Shown here: positions 23,411 through 35,434 of the stretch, piece after piece
How positions within the stretch are numbered: position 1 is the first letter of the stretch
How the letters are laid out: every line of letters begins with the position of its first letter
Assembly: GCF_019703515.2 (NCBI RefSeq)
Contig: NC_059349.1
Span: 25,082,744 to 25,146,743 of the forward strand
Direction: 5' to 3'
Origin: Myxocyprinus asiaticus
Taxonomy: Eukaryota > Chordata > Actinopteri > Cypriniformes > Catostomidae
DNA length: 64,000 bases
Position numbers and translations under genes: made by a program
Notes under the pieces: generated by a model
The model's database searches: none
What the model saw: the letters and a program-made list of their open reading frames with translations, nothing else
What the model was told of the DNA's origin: nothing

Positions 23411-24787
23411 CAGGGAATTTGAAGTTCCCAGCATGCTTTACATAGGACTTGATGCGGAGAGTAAAAATGTTGAAATAAATGTTATTTTATGCATTTTAAA
23501 GCAAGATGAGAAAAGGTGGTGACTTAATTGGGTTTAATGTTGTTATTTTTGGATTTGGAACCAATTCTGTTACACTGGGTTACCATTGTGGTGAAGAGTA
23601 GAGCTTTTGCTTAGGTTGAGGATGTGTACAATAACAACAAGCTGTATGTATCAGTGTCATCATAAAATACAATAAAAGAGTATAATCGGCGTGTATTATG
23701 GCCGCATATAGCGTGTTGGCACATTAGTGTCATGAATTCAGAATCTAAACAAAACAAATTAAACACTTCTACTGCATATATATTACTTTAAATCATCATT
23801 GAGTGGTTAAAACAGCTTCTTTTACTGACCTCATGTGAATTCTACTCAGAGAATGAGACATAAAGTCATTGATGACATGTTTTAATGTCACATTAGTTAA
23901 GGTTATACATGTAGCATCCTCATATTTAAATGCTCATTTAAACGCCTCCCCAAGCGATGTGGCAGTTGTCTGAATGTTCGTAAACAGTATACCATTGCTT
24001 GGCTGTTTAGAAGTTTATCCCCAAATGAAGAATGAAAAGTAAATCGGGGCCTTTACTTAAAGAGCAGTTACTACTTAGCATTTAGCATGCTAATGTAGCT
24101 ATTGCTAGCTAAAATGTAGCTAACTAGCATAACGCTATAACATAAATCAGTAATGTGACAAAATTGTTATGTAAAACTGAAGAAATTAATCATGTTAGGG
24201 ACACATATAAAAAATTAATTTGAGGCTACTTTATTGGGTCACTTAAAAATAACTTTATTCCATTATGTTGAAATTATGTGAACAAATTCTGTTTTCTGAC
24301 AGAATTAATTAGCTAAACCAAGAGGGGGGAAAAAAACTTGATGTAACTTAACTGATTCATGTGGAACCGATGTACATGATTAAATTATGTAAGTTCAACG
24401 CCTTTTTTTTCAGTGTTCATGAAAAAATACATTTTTCCAAACAACACAAAACCTTTTGGTAAAAATCTGCCTTCATATAATAGTTGATCTTTACCTTTAT
24501 GCATGCCAGTGTGATTTTATTGTTTATTTATTTACTCAAGAGCTTTAGAGCACAACATTACCCGCCCACCTTTTCAGCCGTCTGGGTTCTGGAAATATTT
24601 TTCCCATTCATTTTTACCATAGGCTTTTCATAAAATCCTTTAGAAAAGAGTTTTAAGCCATGAACCAAACCAACCTGCTCCGAGATGAATCACAACATTA
24701 CAAACTTTGAAAATCAGACAAAAAGAAAAGGGTACAAGACTGTGTAATTTCCATCTTTAACGAGGATACAAACTACAATACCATGAA
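23411..24787. other. Intergenic, no gene seen
   Basis: AT-rich sequence with no recognisable exon, SINE or transposon end. Confidence 0.6.
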
Positions 24788-26085
24788 CAGTGCTGGGTAG
24801 TAACGGATTAGATGAAATCTAGATTATATAATCAAATTACAAAAATCAAGTACTTGTACTTGGATTAAATTACATTTTTAAATACTTGTAATTGGACTAC
24901 AGTTACTTTTTTATAGATTACATGATTACATATTAACAAGGCAACAGTAGTAAATTGTTATAATTGATAATTTTCATATCAATATCATCATATTCTTACC
25001 CCGAAGCTCAATAGTCTCACAGATGAACATTTTGAACATGTGCTCCTTTTACATTACAACAGTAAGATATGCACCTCAGCTAAGGAATAGATGATGGACT
25101 ATTACTAAGCAGTAAGAGTTAAAAGTAAGTGTGTCAGAGTTTGAGCTGTTAGCTTTGACATAGCAATGTCATTGCTATTGATTTAAGGTTAATTACTGTT
25201 TGTTCATGTAATGTTTCTATTATTTTATGCATTTAATATAATTTCTTACTACCTCACCAATGGTGTTTAGCTCACACACTGAACTTAATTGCTTCAAAGG
25301 ATCTAGTGGATGCCATCTCTAAGGGTCCTGCCCGCAGGGTACACAATATAAAAACAAAACCCATCGCTCTGTTGTTGCTGCTGATGCAGTCCACTGCATG
25401 AAACTTGACATAAACCTTGACACAACTGTTCCTTGTGTGGAACTGTGCTGTTTTAAATTATTGTGCTGTTTTAGAATATTCTTGTTGTTCAAAAGATAAT
25501 ATCTTGCACCTCATCTTTGGAATAGGCGATGGAATATCAGTAAGCAGTAAGGGTTAAAAGTGTTTCAGTATTTTTAGATGAAAGCTTTAACCTAGGTATC
25601 GTCGTTGCTGTTGATTTTTTAGTCATTAATTTTCATTAATTTTATAATCGTTTTATGTTGATTTTATGGTCATTAATGTTCACAATGCTGCTATTCTTTT
25701 ATGCACTTAAAATGAACTTGATGTATCAGTGTTTTGAATTATAAACTTTGGCCATGCACTGTCATTGTTTTTAGATTTAATGTTTATATCATTCATGTAA
25801 TGTTTAATGCACTTTTTAAAAATGTCATAAGCTCTTTTTGTGAGGCTCTTTTTGTTAGTAATAAAGAAATACATTTTCTTACTCTTTGTACTTTTATGTT
25901 AACATCCTACTTAAATGCATGTGACATAAAATAAAATAGAATTAGGTTGAAAGCAATCCAAAAGTAATCAGATTAGTTTACACCAAAAATGTAATCTATG
26001 AGATTACATTACTGAAGCATTTTTTTTGTCATGTAATTTGTAATCAGTACCTGATTACAATTCACAAGTTATCCACCCAGCACTG
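24788..26085. mobile_element. Non-autonomous hAT-type transposon with intact TSD
   Basis: Starts CAGTGCTGGGTAG and ends ATCCACCCAGCACTG, imperfect inverted repeats. It is flanked by identical 8-bp ACCATGAA at 24780-24787 and 26086-26093. The subterminal sequence is rich in GTAATC and GATTAC repeats on both sides. No transposase is encoded. The length is 1.3 kb. Confidence 0.9.
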
Positions 26086-26221
26086 ACCATGAAGCATTGT
26101 GAATGACATAAATTGAATTTAAAAAACGGAAATATACAAAACTATTGATTTTAGGTTGTTGACTAAGTTTAAAAAAATTATATTTTAAGTTTACTGTAAA
26201 ATATTCCAGTATGCACACATA

Positions 26222-27541
26222 AACTCAGCAAACAAAGAAACAAACCCTTTTTCAGGACTCTGTATTTTAAAGATAATTTTGTAAAAATCCAAATAACTTG
26301 ACAGATCTTTATTGTATAGGGTTTAAACAATGTTTTCCATGCTTGTTCAATGAACCATAAACAATTAATGAACATGCACTTGTGGAACAGTCGGTAAGAC
26401 ACTAACAGCTTACAGATGGTAGGCAATTAAGATCACAGTTAAAAAACTTTGGACACTAAAGAGACCTTTTTACTGACTCTGAAAAACACCAAAAGAAAGA
26501 TGCCCAGGGTCCCTGCTCATCTGCGTGAACGTGCCTTAGGCATGCTGCATGGAGGCATGAGTAAAGCAGATGTGGCCAGGGCAATAAATTGCAATGTCCG
26601 TACTGTGAGATGCCTAAGACAGCTCTACAGGGAGACAGGAAGGACAGCTGATCGTCCTCGCAGTGGCAAACCATGTGTAACAACACCTGCACAGGATCGG
26701 TACATCCGAATATCACATCTGCGGGACAGGTACAGGATGGAAACAACAACTGCCCGAGTTACACCAGGAATGCACAATCCCTCCATCAGTGCTCAGACTG
26801 TTCGCAATAGGCTGAGAGAGGCTGGACTTGTAGGCCTGTTGTAAGGCAGGTCCTTACCAGACATTACTGGCAACAATGTCACCTGGCAAAAGTGCTCTTC
26901 ACTGATGAGTTGCAGTTTTGCCTCACCAGGGGTGATAGTCGGACTCACGTTTATCCTCAAAGGAATGAGCGTTACACCGAGGCCTTTACTCTGGAGCGGG
27001 ATCGATTTGGAGGTGGAGGGTCCGTCATGGTCTGGGGCGGTGTGTCACAGCATCATCAGACTGAGCTTGTTGTCATTGCAGGCAATCTCAACACTGTGTG
27101 TTACAGGGAAGATATCCTCCTCCCTCATGTGGTACCCTTCCTGCAGGCTCATCCTGACATGACCCTCCAGCATGAAAATGCCACCAGCCGTACAGCTCGT
27201 TCTGTGCGAGATTTCCTGCAAGACAGGAATATCAGTGTTCTGCCATGGCCAGCGAAGAACCCAGATCTCAATCCCATTGAGCACTTCTGGAACCTGTTGG
27301 ATCGGAGGGTGAGGGCTAGTGTTATTCCCCCCCAGAAATGTCTGGGAAATTGCAAGTGCCTTGGTGGCAGAGTGGGGTAACATCTCACAGCAAGAACTGG
27401 CAAATCTGATGCAGTCCATGAGGAGGAGATGCACTGCAGTACTTAATGCAGCTGGTGGCCACACCAGATACTGACTGTTACTTTTGATTTTGAAAATAAT
27501 AGCAGTTGAAAGTGAGAGAACGTTTCTTTTTTTGCTGAGTT
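26222..27541 (+). mobile_element. Tc1-like transposon (third copy)
   Basis: AACTCAGCAAACAAAGAAAC at the left and GTTTCTTTTTTTGCTGAGTT at the right are inverted repeats, bounded by TA at 26220-26221 and 27542-27543. The transposase remnant inside is on the plus strand. Confidence 0.9.
26500..27470 (+). pseudogene. Tc1 transposase, broken
   Basis: 26500-26844 reads MPRVPAHLRERALGMLHGGM with a helix-turn-helix and a GRTADRPRSGKP linker, then hits a stop after AGLVGLL. A deletion-bearing stretch follows, and 26892-27380 resumes with LFTDELQF (first Asp present), LQHENATSRTAR and [12 protein letters not shown]. The second catalytic position is Glu where the family has Asp (QHDNA). The C-terminus is again out of frame. 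It could not produce an active enzyme. Confidence 0.9.
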
Positions 27542-27543
27542 TA

Positions 27544-28051
27544 TTTGTATTTTAGGGTGTAGAGAGACTGACTTGATTGCTTCACTCACAGTGCATCATG
27601 GAAGTGATTGCTTTATTTTTGGCGGGTTTTGTTGGCCACTGTACTCTGATTGGTGGATCTCTCTCTGCTGGGCCATGGGTAATGTAGTTGTTCACCAGGA
27701 ATTCTGCTATTAAACATGATATTCAAACAATGAAGTTGAAAAAAATGCATACTGATAGATTAAACAAAGGCATGTTCCATCGATGAACAAACTCATAGTT
27801 CATTGTAGGTCTGTCTTTAAAGGTTTATAAGTTATCCTTGAATTCCTTTATTAATGGAAAAAATGAAGATTTTTACTTCTGGAACCAGACATTTGTATTC
27901 TATAGCAAAAATATGATCATAATAAAAATGTACTTTAGAGGATAAAACATTATTCCAATTTAAGAGGCGTTTAAAGTAGGTATTTAAAATCAACAAAGAA
28001 AACCTCTGCTTTAGAAAACACATTTGCGCAAGTTGATTTTTGACTCCAAAT
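27544..28051. other. Intergenic, no gene seen
   Basis: AT-rich, no recognised element. Confidence 0.6.
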
Positions 28052-28395
28052 CGTCTCGGTTACATACGTAACCTCGGTTCCCTGAGATGAAGGGAATGAG
28101 ACATTGTGTTTATTAATGCATTTGGGGAGTGCCTTCTTACATGTCCTAGTTGAAACCTCTCTACAATAACGCCAATATTCTAATATTGGCTATGGTGTTT
28201 AAGCCCCGCCTGTTTGGCGCGACACTGTCAGCAAAAAAAAACAGGTGCACAAACACCATTTCCTCAGAATTTCTGACTGGAGTGCATCGCTTGTACCTCA
28301 AGAACTCTTGAGTCTTGTAGTGCGGCTAGAGTTCGCAATGTCACGTTCCCTTTGTCTCAGGGATCCGAGGTTACGTGCATAACCGAGACGTTCCC
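28052..28395. repeat. Fold-back terminal block of DIRS relic 1
   Basis: Starts CGTCTCGGTTACATACGTAA and ends with ACGTGCATAACCGAGACG; the outer 35 bp are an imperfect inverted repeat of each other. The same organisation is seen in both terminal blocks of relic 2. Confidence 0.8.
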
Positions 28396-28599
28396 TTACA
28401 ACACAGTACACTTGACATTGTGTTTATTAACACATATTGGAAACAAAATCCCATCACGCTGCATTACACAACATAACCTCCCAGAAAGGAAACATGATGC
28501 CGCAGTCTCGTGGGACAGTGACCGACATGAGTATGCTGCAGTGAGTGACCGTCATGTTGGGCCAAGAGGGGAGCACTCAGAATGAATATATGAACTATT

Positions 28600-28910
28600 T
28601 TCATTGTAAAGACTCGACGTTGGGAGGAAAAGGAGGACACGGAACTGGATTCCTCAACTTAAAGGTATAACTTTAATAAACAAGCTTAAAGGGGCTTATC
28701 AGCATAACATTCTTTAGCTTAAATTCTAGACAGTCTCTTTCAGACGGGTAGCTCTCTCCCCCATCTCTGGCATTGTCCCTTTATATCGCTCTCCCCAATG
28801 CTTACTGCAATTAGAAACAGGTGTCAGACATTATAAGGCTCAGGTGTGTGCACTCTTACCGCTTTCTTTCCGGACGAATGCTCGACCACGCCCCCGCCGC
28901 CACATATCCC
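28600..28910 (-). mobile_element. Probable Ty3/Gypsy LTR
   Basis: On the minus strand the RNase H frame ends near 28948, followed by a G-rich tract like a polypurine tract (plus strand 28959-28966). A long-terminal-repeat-like block then starts near TGTGGCGGCGG (about 28905). It contains a TATAAAGG-like motif (plus strand CCCTTTATA, 28789-28797). The left end is uncertain. Confidence 0.45.
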
Positions 28911-28945
28911 CACTGCGCAATTCAGGCCAGGGAGTCATCCGGTCT

Positions 28946-29470
28946 GCCTACCACTCCCCCCCATTTCTGGAAAGGAAGTCCATGACAGCCATCTGCACTC
29001 CTGGTCTGTGGACCACCTCCAACCTAAACGGCTGAAGAGCCAGATACCAACGGGTGATCCGTGCATTGGTATCTTTCATTGGAGTGGGGTGTGATCCGAA
29101 CAGAGGGTGAAGGCCCGCCCCAACAGGTAGTACCGGAGAGTGAGGAAGGCCCACTTGATGGCAAGACACTCCTTTTCAATGGTATTGTACTTAGTCTCCC
29201 TCAGCGAGAGCTTGCGACTAATCTACAGCACCGGGCGTTCCTCCCCCTCCACTACCTGTATGAGCACCGCCCCCAGCCCCCTGTCTGAAGCATCCATCTG
29301 TAGAATAAAAGAGAGAGAGAAATCGAGTGAATGTAAAAGCGGCCCACTACAAAGTGCGGCTTTCACCTGAGTAAATGCCCGCTGACACTGCTCTGTCCAC
29401 TGGACCAGGTCTGGAGCTCCCTTTTTAGTGAGATCAGACAGTGGGCTGGTGATGTCCACAGTAGCGGTTT
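28946..29470 (-). pseudogene. Ty3/Gypsy RT-RNase H fragment
   Basis: Minus-strand frames read WTEQCQRAFTQVKAALCSGP and FILQMDASDRGLGAVL, the junction of reverse transcriptase and RNase H of a Gypsy element. After frame changes come [20 protein letters not shown] and a terminal DFLSRNGG. Upstream RT, protease and gag, and downstream integrase, are all absent. It lies inside DIRS relic 1. Confidence 0.85.
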
Positions 29471-30044
29471 TAACCACCATGCAAACCATGCAATTGTGTG
29501 GGGCCCCGGATGTTGGGGGGGCCCCTGCCCCGGTAGGAAAGCTCCACAAAAAATGCTTGAGGGGTGACAAGTTGTTCTGGGTACACACGCAACTACATTG
29601 TTGTCAGCGCTCTTGGAGCGGTTCATGTTAGAAGCCGCTGGGGTTGAGTTTTTTAAGTAGGGTTCGGGTTTGTAATTTATGAAAAAACATATAGGCCGTC
29701 TGAAATCATTTATGCTCTCACTCACAGATACGCTCAAACGGATGAGTTAGGGGCTGTTCACACCGAACGTGTTTTTGCCTGCGTCTACTCTGTTTTGCCA
29801 TTGTTTTCCTGTGTCTGACAGTAGCTTTTGAAAGCACAGGATGCCAACGCCATTAACCCCAATGCTTTTACCCTGAAAATGCACGTAGCGGGACAGAGGG
29901 CAATTTGGTTTGCTCACTGTATGATATGATGCGTCGCTCACCATAGGGAAGTGTTTGCGCATAATGTGTGTGCTTTGAAGAGGAAAGGGCTCTTTATTGA
30001 GAATGTATGAGCATCTCGTGCATTTGCAATGAGTGGTGTATTCT
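29471..30044. other. Interior of DIRS relic 1, origin unclear
   Basis: Contains a local GC-rich hairpin-like patch GGGGCCCC...GGGGGCCCC near 29499-29524 and a 162-residue minus ORF (30235-29747) whose start overlaps the ORF1 3' end in another frame. No domain recognised. Confidence 0.4.
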
Positions 30045-31702
30045 TTATTGCATTTTTTTATTGCATTTATTTGAGTGCATGACACAAAAACGACATTTTG
30101 CATAACATTGTGAACAACAATATTCCTTTTCTGACAAACAGCAGTGGGGAGATAGGGAACAGTGTTCTGTGTCTCCAATTGAGTCTTCTTTGGAGCAGAC
30201 CCTGAGGGAACCACGTGCTCTGCTTTCCTCTTCAAAGGGTTGCACCCGCCAGGAGCGCTTCTGCTGCGCAGGGGTGTTTCTCCCGTCGGCGCGGGGTGTG
30301 CACTGATATGGCTGCTTCCGTTTGGTCCACGGCTTGCGTGGCCTCACCGGTGGCTCGGCGGCGGCAGTTGCCGGCGTTGAGGTAGCAGGCATGGGGCTTT
30401 TAGCCGGGTACTGGCTCGAAACAGAAAGAGGGCGAGCCGACTGTGATGTGCTCCATTTGGACATGAAGTGTCTCATAGCTTGTGACTGCTGCTGAGTCAC
30501 TGCGTAACGTTCAGCAAACGTATTCACCGAGCCACCAAAGAGGCCGGCTGGAGACACTGGAGCATCCAACAGAGTGGCTTTTTCCCTGTCACTCATTTCT
30601 GTGAGGGTCATCCATACATGTTGATCCAGAACAACCAGGTTGCCCATGGACTTGCCGATGGCCTGTGCAGTGACATTCGTGGCACGCAGCGCTAAGTCTG
30701 TAGCAGTGCGGAGCTCTTTGAAAGTCTCTGGATCGAAGCCTTTCTCATTCATTTGCCTGAGGAGCTTGGCTTGAAATACCTGGAGCACTGCCATTAGCTT
30801 TTCCAGCCAGTGCGGACGTTTGTCGACATGGCTTGGAAAGATGTATGGGGCGTAATTTCCACACCCTGTTACTCGCTGGTTAGAGGTGTGACGCTACCGC
30901 CTCCTCCACAGGGGGTAGTTGGACATAGCCTTTCTCTTCCCCGTGATCCACATTAGAGAGGACGAGCATGCTGAGAAGTTTGCGTGCCAGGACTTAGACA
31001 GTTTGTTATGAACTTCAGGGAAGAATAGGGCGGATTTGCGGGATGCGGCAGCTTGATGGCGTCTGGACTGCAGGAATCCCTCATTGAGGCGAGACTGTTT
31101 AGGTTCTTCTGGGGGAGACCACTCAAGGTTGAGCTCTTCGACCACTCTTGTAAGGACGCAAAGCATCTCCCTGTCAGTGGCACATGCACGTTCCTCGTCC
31201 TCTCTGGGGGAGGGGCAGCAGCATCATCCACTGACCACTCGCCTGATGCAGCGAGAGACATGACATCACCATTTTCATCCCCAGTGTCAGAACCGCCAAA
31301 CAAGACGAGGCCGCACTCTTTCAGAGGGCCAGAGCTCGTCTCACACATAGTGTATTGGAAAAGATGCACTTCGTGGAGATTGAGGGGCTCGCAGGATGTG
31401 TGCTGGCATGAGGTCCACCTCAAATTCATCCTGCTTGACCTCTCATCCCTGCCATGCCTCACGAGTGAATCCTTGGGTATCACAGAAGAGGCGGGTGGGA
31501 GGTCGCGTGAGGCTGAATCGTCCCTCGGAATGAGGGTGATTCGCTTGCGAAGCGTCTTGAGACCCATGCCCTCGCAGTGAGGACAATCTGTCTCCATGAG
31601 AGTTGACTCTGCGTGGGCGCGGCCCAGACAGTAAATGCAGCTCTCATGCTGATCTGACGGTGGGATGTGTCTCTCGCACAATGAACACTTACAGAACGAC
31701 AT
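30045..31702 (-). pseudogene. DIRS ORF1 (Gag-like), frameshifted
   Basis: Three minus-strand frames align to one DIRS ORF1. The N-terminus (31702 on) has paired cysteines, CSLCERHIPPSDQHESC...C and DCPHC, a zinc-binding-like head. The middle (about 31160-30894) reads VVEELNLEWSPPEEPKQSRL and FFPEVHNKL. The C-terminal part (30794-30045) reads MAVLQVFQAKLLRQMNEKGF, ELRTATDLALRATNVTAQAI and SPAGLFGGSV. I recognise this layout from fish DIRS elements, where ORF1 precedes the reverse-transcriptase ORF. At least two frame breaks make it non-functional. Confidence 0.8.
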
Positions 31703-32235
31703 CTTTTAAAAGACGCGAACACGTAAGTGACTCTTTTAGATATATAAATATATGAATAAATATATATTTATATTTATATCACACAGTATACAATACACAA
31801 TATGCAATTGCTTTGTAAGGATACACAACACCTGCCGAAGCGCTGCGGGGAATCAGGATGCTGAGGCCCTTTCACCAGTGAAGCATCAAGCGGCGTGGCG
31901 GAGTGATGTTCGCTGGAGCACTGCAGGGGAGCAGAGAGGCTTCTTGTAGCCGTGAAGATTCTGCCCGCTGGCTCGTGTATATCGAAGGCGAATGGTAGAG
32001 GGCTTCTAGACAAGAGATAATCGCTGTCTTGAAGGAAGAAATTCTGACGAAATGGTGTTTGTTCACCTGTTTTTATAGCAGACAGCTTCGTGTCAAAACA
32101 GCTGGGGCTTAAACACCATAGACAATATTAGAATATTGCTGTTAGTGTAGAGAGGTTTCAGCTAGGTTGTGTAAGAAGGCACTCTCCATATGTGTTAATA
32201 AAAACAATGTCAAGTGTACTGAGTTGTAAGGGAAC

Positions 32236-32545
32236 TTATTGTTACTGAGATATAGCCCTTGTAACAACTTCCCGGTGTGAGTGTGACAGTTAGCCCAGTT
32301 CTCCCTTATAGATCGGGAACATCTCCTAGTAATGCATGGTAGTGACGTGATAATATTTTTTTGGTTTCCAGTCTAGGGAAGCAGATGTTTGACTGTGTGT
32401 TTCCACTGTTCTCAGAATCAGGTGTCAAATAACATGAATTTATTGACAGGCAGATGTGGCAGGAAAATGTATCCGTTCTATTAGAGCTCTCTATGGCAAT
32501 TTGAATGGGAACTGTTTGCTAAATTACAAAACTTGTGTTGCTGGT
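32236..32545. other. Intergenic, no gene seen
   Basis: No recognisable element. Confidence 0.5.
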
Positions 32546-32950
32546 GCCTGGGTAGCTCAGCAAGTATTGACACTGACTACCACCCCTGGAGTTGCAAGTT
32601 CGAATCCAGGGTGTGCTGAGTGACTCCAGCCAGGTCTCCCAAGCAACCAAATTGGCCCGGTTGCTAGTGAGGGTAGAGTCACATGGGGTAACTCCTCGTG
32701 GTTGCGATTAGTGGTTCTCGCTATCAATGGGGTGCATGGTAAGTTGTGCGTGGATTGTGGAGAGTAGCATGAGCCTCCACATGCGGAGTCTGGTGTCATG
32801 CACAACGAGCCACGTGATAAAATGCGAGGATTGGCGGTCTCAGAAGGAGGCACCTGAGACTTGTCCTCCACCACCCGGATTGAGTAACCGCGCCACCACG
32901 AGGACCTACTAAATAGTGGGAATTGGGCATTCCAAATTGGGAGAAAAAGG
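32546..32950 (+). mobile_element. tRNA-derived SINE with full head
   Basis: The tRNA-like head carries the A box TAGCTCAGCAAG (32553-32564) and the B box GTTCGAATCC (32598-32607). A roughly 340-bp unrelated body follows, with GGTAGAGTCACATGGGGTAA and CCGCGCCACCACGAGGACCT, and it ends at AAATTGGGAGAAAAAGGG. This is a SINE family common in cyprinids. It is not a functional tRNA gene because no CCA-side acceptor stem closes after the B box. Confidence 0.9.
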
Positions 32951-33084
32951 GAAAACTTGTATGGTTTTTAGTAGTTGGACTATTCCTCAAATACATAAAA
33001 TGTATGATAACCTGAGGCAACTCATTTTGTAATAAACTTGCATGTTAAAAACTCGTGCCCAATAGCTACGTTTGGTTGATTGTT

Positions 33085-33313
33085 TCCTTTTCTGACAGTG
33101 CTGTGCAGTTACACAGGCGACCTCTAGGCGGACTATTTTCTTGTGGCGATGACGTCGTAGATAACGTAACGTCTCTACTGTTCAGAAAATTATTTGAACG
33201 TCTCATTGACAAGAGGACACCGGAGTTACCAAAGTTGCAAACGACAAGAAACAAACAAAACAGCCCAAAGAAGCGCACGAGACTATATCGAAAGCTGTTT
33301 TCGTACTTTGGAG
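33085..33313 (+). other. rala: Candidate 5' non-coding exon / promoter of rala
   Basis: A CpG-richer island with a CRE-like TGACGTCG at 33150-33157 and a good splice donor (GTAAAA) after GGAG at 33313. It lies 4.2 kb upstream of the rala start codon on the same strand. RALA genes have a non-coding first exon, which this would fit. A 94-codon ORF runs through it (33055-33339) but shows no known domain. The assignment is inference. Confidence 0.35.
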
Positions 33314-33344
33314 GTAAAACCCATGACGGAGACAGCTGAGTGCC

Positions 33345-34113
33345 ATTAGATAATGCGCTCAGATGTTATGGTATGAAAGTTTTTCTCTAATAGTTAACTT
33401 GCAAGGAACTTGGTAGCCTGTTTGTAAAGACCAAGCCCAAGCCCAAGCCAATGCTGTCAGCAGTGCTGCTCCCTTCTGAGTCATGCACTGAGGCAAAACA
33501 AATCTGCCCATAGCTGCAAAGCTAACAAGACGTCGAGCACGCGAGTGCCTGTTTATTTGGTAAGTATGTGATTTGAACACACTTTTGCCACAAGTTTAAT
33601 TGTAATCAGACATTTCCATGTACTGTATGTATTTGTTAGCCGATTTGACATGCCATGTACTTAGTTGTCAAAAGGAAGCGGTTTTTCCCGTTAGCTGTAG
33701 AGTGCTAAAAATCGAAATCCTCCCATTCCCAACGCGGAAGGCGGATTTAGCGCGACATCAGTATTAAAATACAACAGAAACACACTGTTATTTTACTCTC
33801 GAGATTTGCTCGTGCGTGTCATTTCGCAACAATTGAGTTGGCTTGCTAGCTCAACTGCAGTCATTAGCACACTACCAATGAACACTTTCTGAATCAGTGT
33901 TATATGGTTTCGTTTTTCCGTAAATTAACACTTTTTTGTTTTCATGTAAATGACTGTTGAAACGAAACAGGTGTCAAATATCATGCAAGCTATGGTATAA
34001 TCGTTGAGGAATGCATCACTATCTCGAGCCACAACTTGTTTATTTCTATGTCAGAGGAAGAGGTCTCCACCCTATTTTTGAGCAGTAATTTTATAAGAAA
34101 ACCTAGTAGTACA
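33345..34113. other. Intergenic or rala intron, no element seen
   Basis: AT-rich DNA between the candidate rala leader exon and the next MITE. Confidence 0.4.
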
Positions 34114-34558
34114 TTAAAGCTAACCAGATGAAAGTGAAAATTGTCTCATTATTTACTCACTCTCATGCCATCCTAGATGTTTATGACTTTCTTCTGCAGA
34201 ACACAAACGAAGATTTTTAGAAGAATATTTCAAAAATATTTCATATTGCCAAGGAGACTGCTGATGTCAAGATTTATAGTGAAAAAAGAGGACCCATTTT
34301 GGTCTGTTTTCACTCAGAATCGATTGAATCGCTTCAGAAGACATGAATTAAAACACCTTATACTGCCTTTGTGTTTTTGGAGCTTCAAAGTTTTGGTCAC
34401 CATTCACTTGCATTATATGGACCTACAGAGCTGAGATTTTTCTTTAAAAAATCTTTGTTTGTGTTCTACAGAAAAAAGTAAGTCATACACATCTGGGATG
34501 GCACAAGGGTGGGTAAATGATGAGAGAATTTTCATTTTTGGGTGAACTATTCCTTTAA
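34114..34558. mobile_element. TTAA fold-back MITE (copy a)
   Basis: The arms contain ACTCACTCTCATGCCATCC and, inverted, GGGTGGGTAAATGATGAGAG, with a TTAA-type end (GGTGAACTATTCCTTTAA). The middle includes both strands of AACACAAACGAAGATTTTTA. It belongs to the commonest cyprinid fold-back family in this window (other copies at 38297, 46607, 47028, 49713 and 59106). Confidence 0.85.
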
Positions 34559-34944
34559 ATGAATCCTATCATATGCAAGTGGTCATGAGGGCAGGCATGA
34601 CTTGATCTTCAAACACTCAACAGGATGTTTATAGTTCAGTATGGTGGAATAGCTCATTACAAACACAGATGCTGCCTTTCGTTTAAGTAAAATTTACAAA
34701 TATCACACGCTTATGAGAGGTACTGAAACGTAATAAGTTTAGTCTATATTTAAAAGATTAATGTGTAAAAGTTTTTAAACCATTACAAAACACACTAAGT
34801 GAATGTTATTTTAAAGCAAAGGAGCAGAGATCTTTATAATCTTCTGACAAGATGATCTGCTCATCGGTGGTTTCCTATGACCATGGTGCCTGGCCCTTTC
34901 AGTACCAACACTGTACTCAAATGCTTGTCTACCAGAAGTTAGTA

Positions 34945-34946
<2 letters not shown>

Positions 34947-34997
<51 letters not shown>
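34947..34997. repeat. (TA)n microsatellite
   Basis: About 50 bp of pure TA. Confidence 0.95.
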
Positions 34998-34999
<2 letters not shown>

Positions 35000-35000
<1 letters not shown>

Positions 35001-35395
35001 CACTAGCTGTCATGCCACTCCTTACTTTGAAACCCTATCTGTAATGTTACTGAAATGAGCCACGGCTGCAAACAAAAGCTTTTGAGAAATGTGACGCCCC
35101 ATTAGTCCACTGCTCATTTGAATTTTCCATTGTTTTTTCTCTGCCAACTAGTTTGTTAATGTGGCTTCAATCATATATGGAAGAAATCAAGGATACTGCA
35201 TAGTGTTGACAGTTTACCATTAGCCACACCCTATTTGTATACACTACAAAGCGAGCTGTTAACTGAGTAAATCTATAACACAAAACTTCCTTAGTTAACA
35301 TTCAGGTAGACTGTACTTGAGTCAGCAACAGTAATCCTGTAGTAATATGCAGTGAATCCACCCATATGATTTTAAGTTTCATGATAAATAGCTAG

Positions 35396-35434
<39 letters not shown>

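Larger units (their letters stand above)
28052..32235 (-). mobile_element. DIRS-type tyrosine-recombinase retrotransposon relic 1
   Basis: The left terminal block (28052-28395) and the right remnant (about 32040-32235) are inverted copies: the segments around 28120-28260 and 32060-32200 pair, including GGTGTTTAAGCCCC against GGGGCTTAAACACC. Between them is a DIRS-type ORF1 on the minus strand (30045-31702). The expected RT, RNase H and tyrosine-recombinase genes are absent; a Ty3/Gypsy piece occupies about 28600-29470. The assignment to DIRS rests on the ORF1 protein and on resemblance to relic 2. Confidence 0.75.

Noticed and set aside
32553..32620. tRNA gene-like A and B boxes
   Set aside because: They belong to the head of a SINE; no closed acceptor stem follows and the body is unrelated repeat sequence.
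33055..33339. 94-codon ORF as a protein-coding gene
   Set aside because: No homology recognised; the same bases fit better as a non-coding leader exon with a donor inside the ORF.
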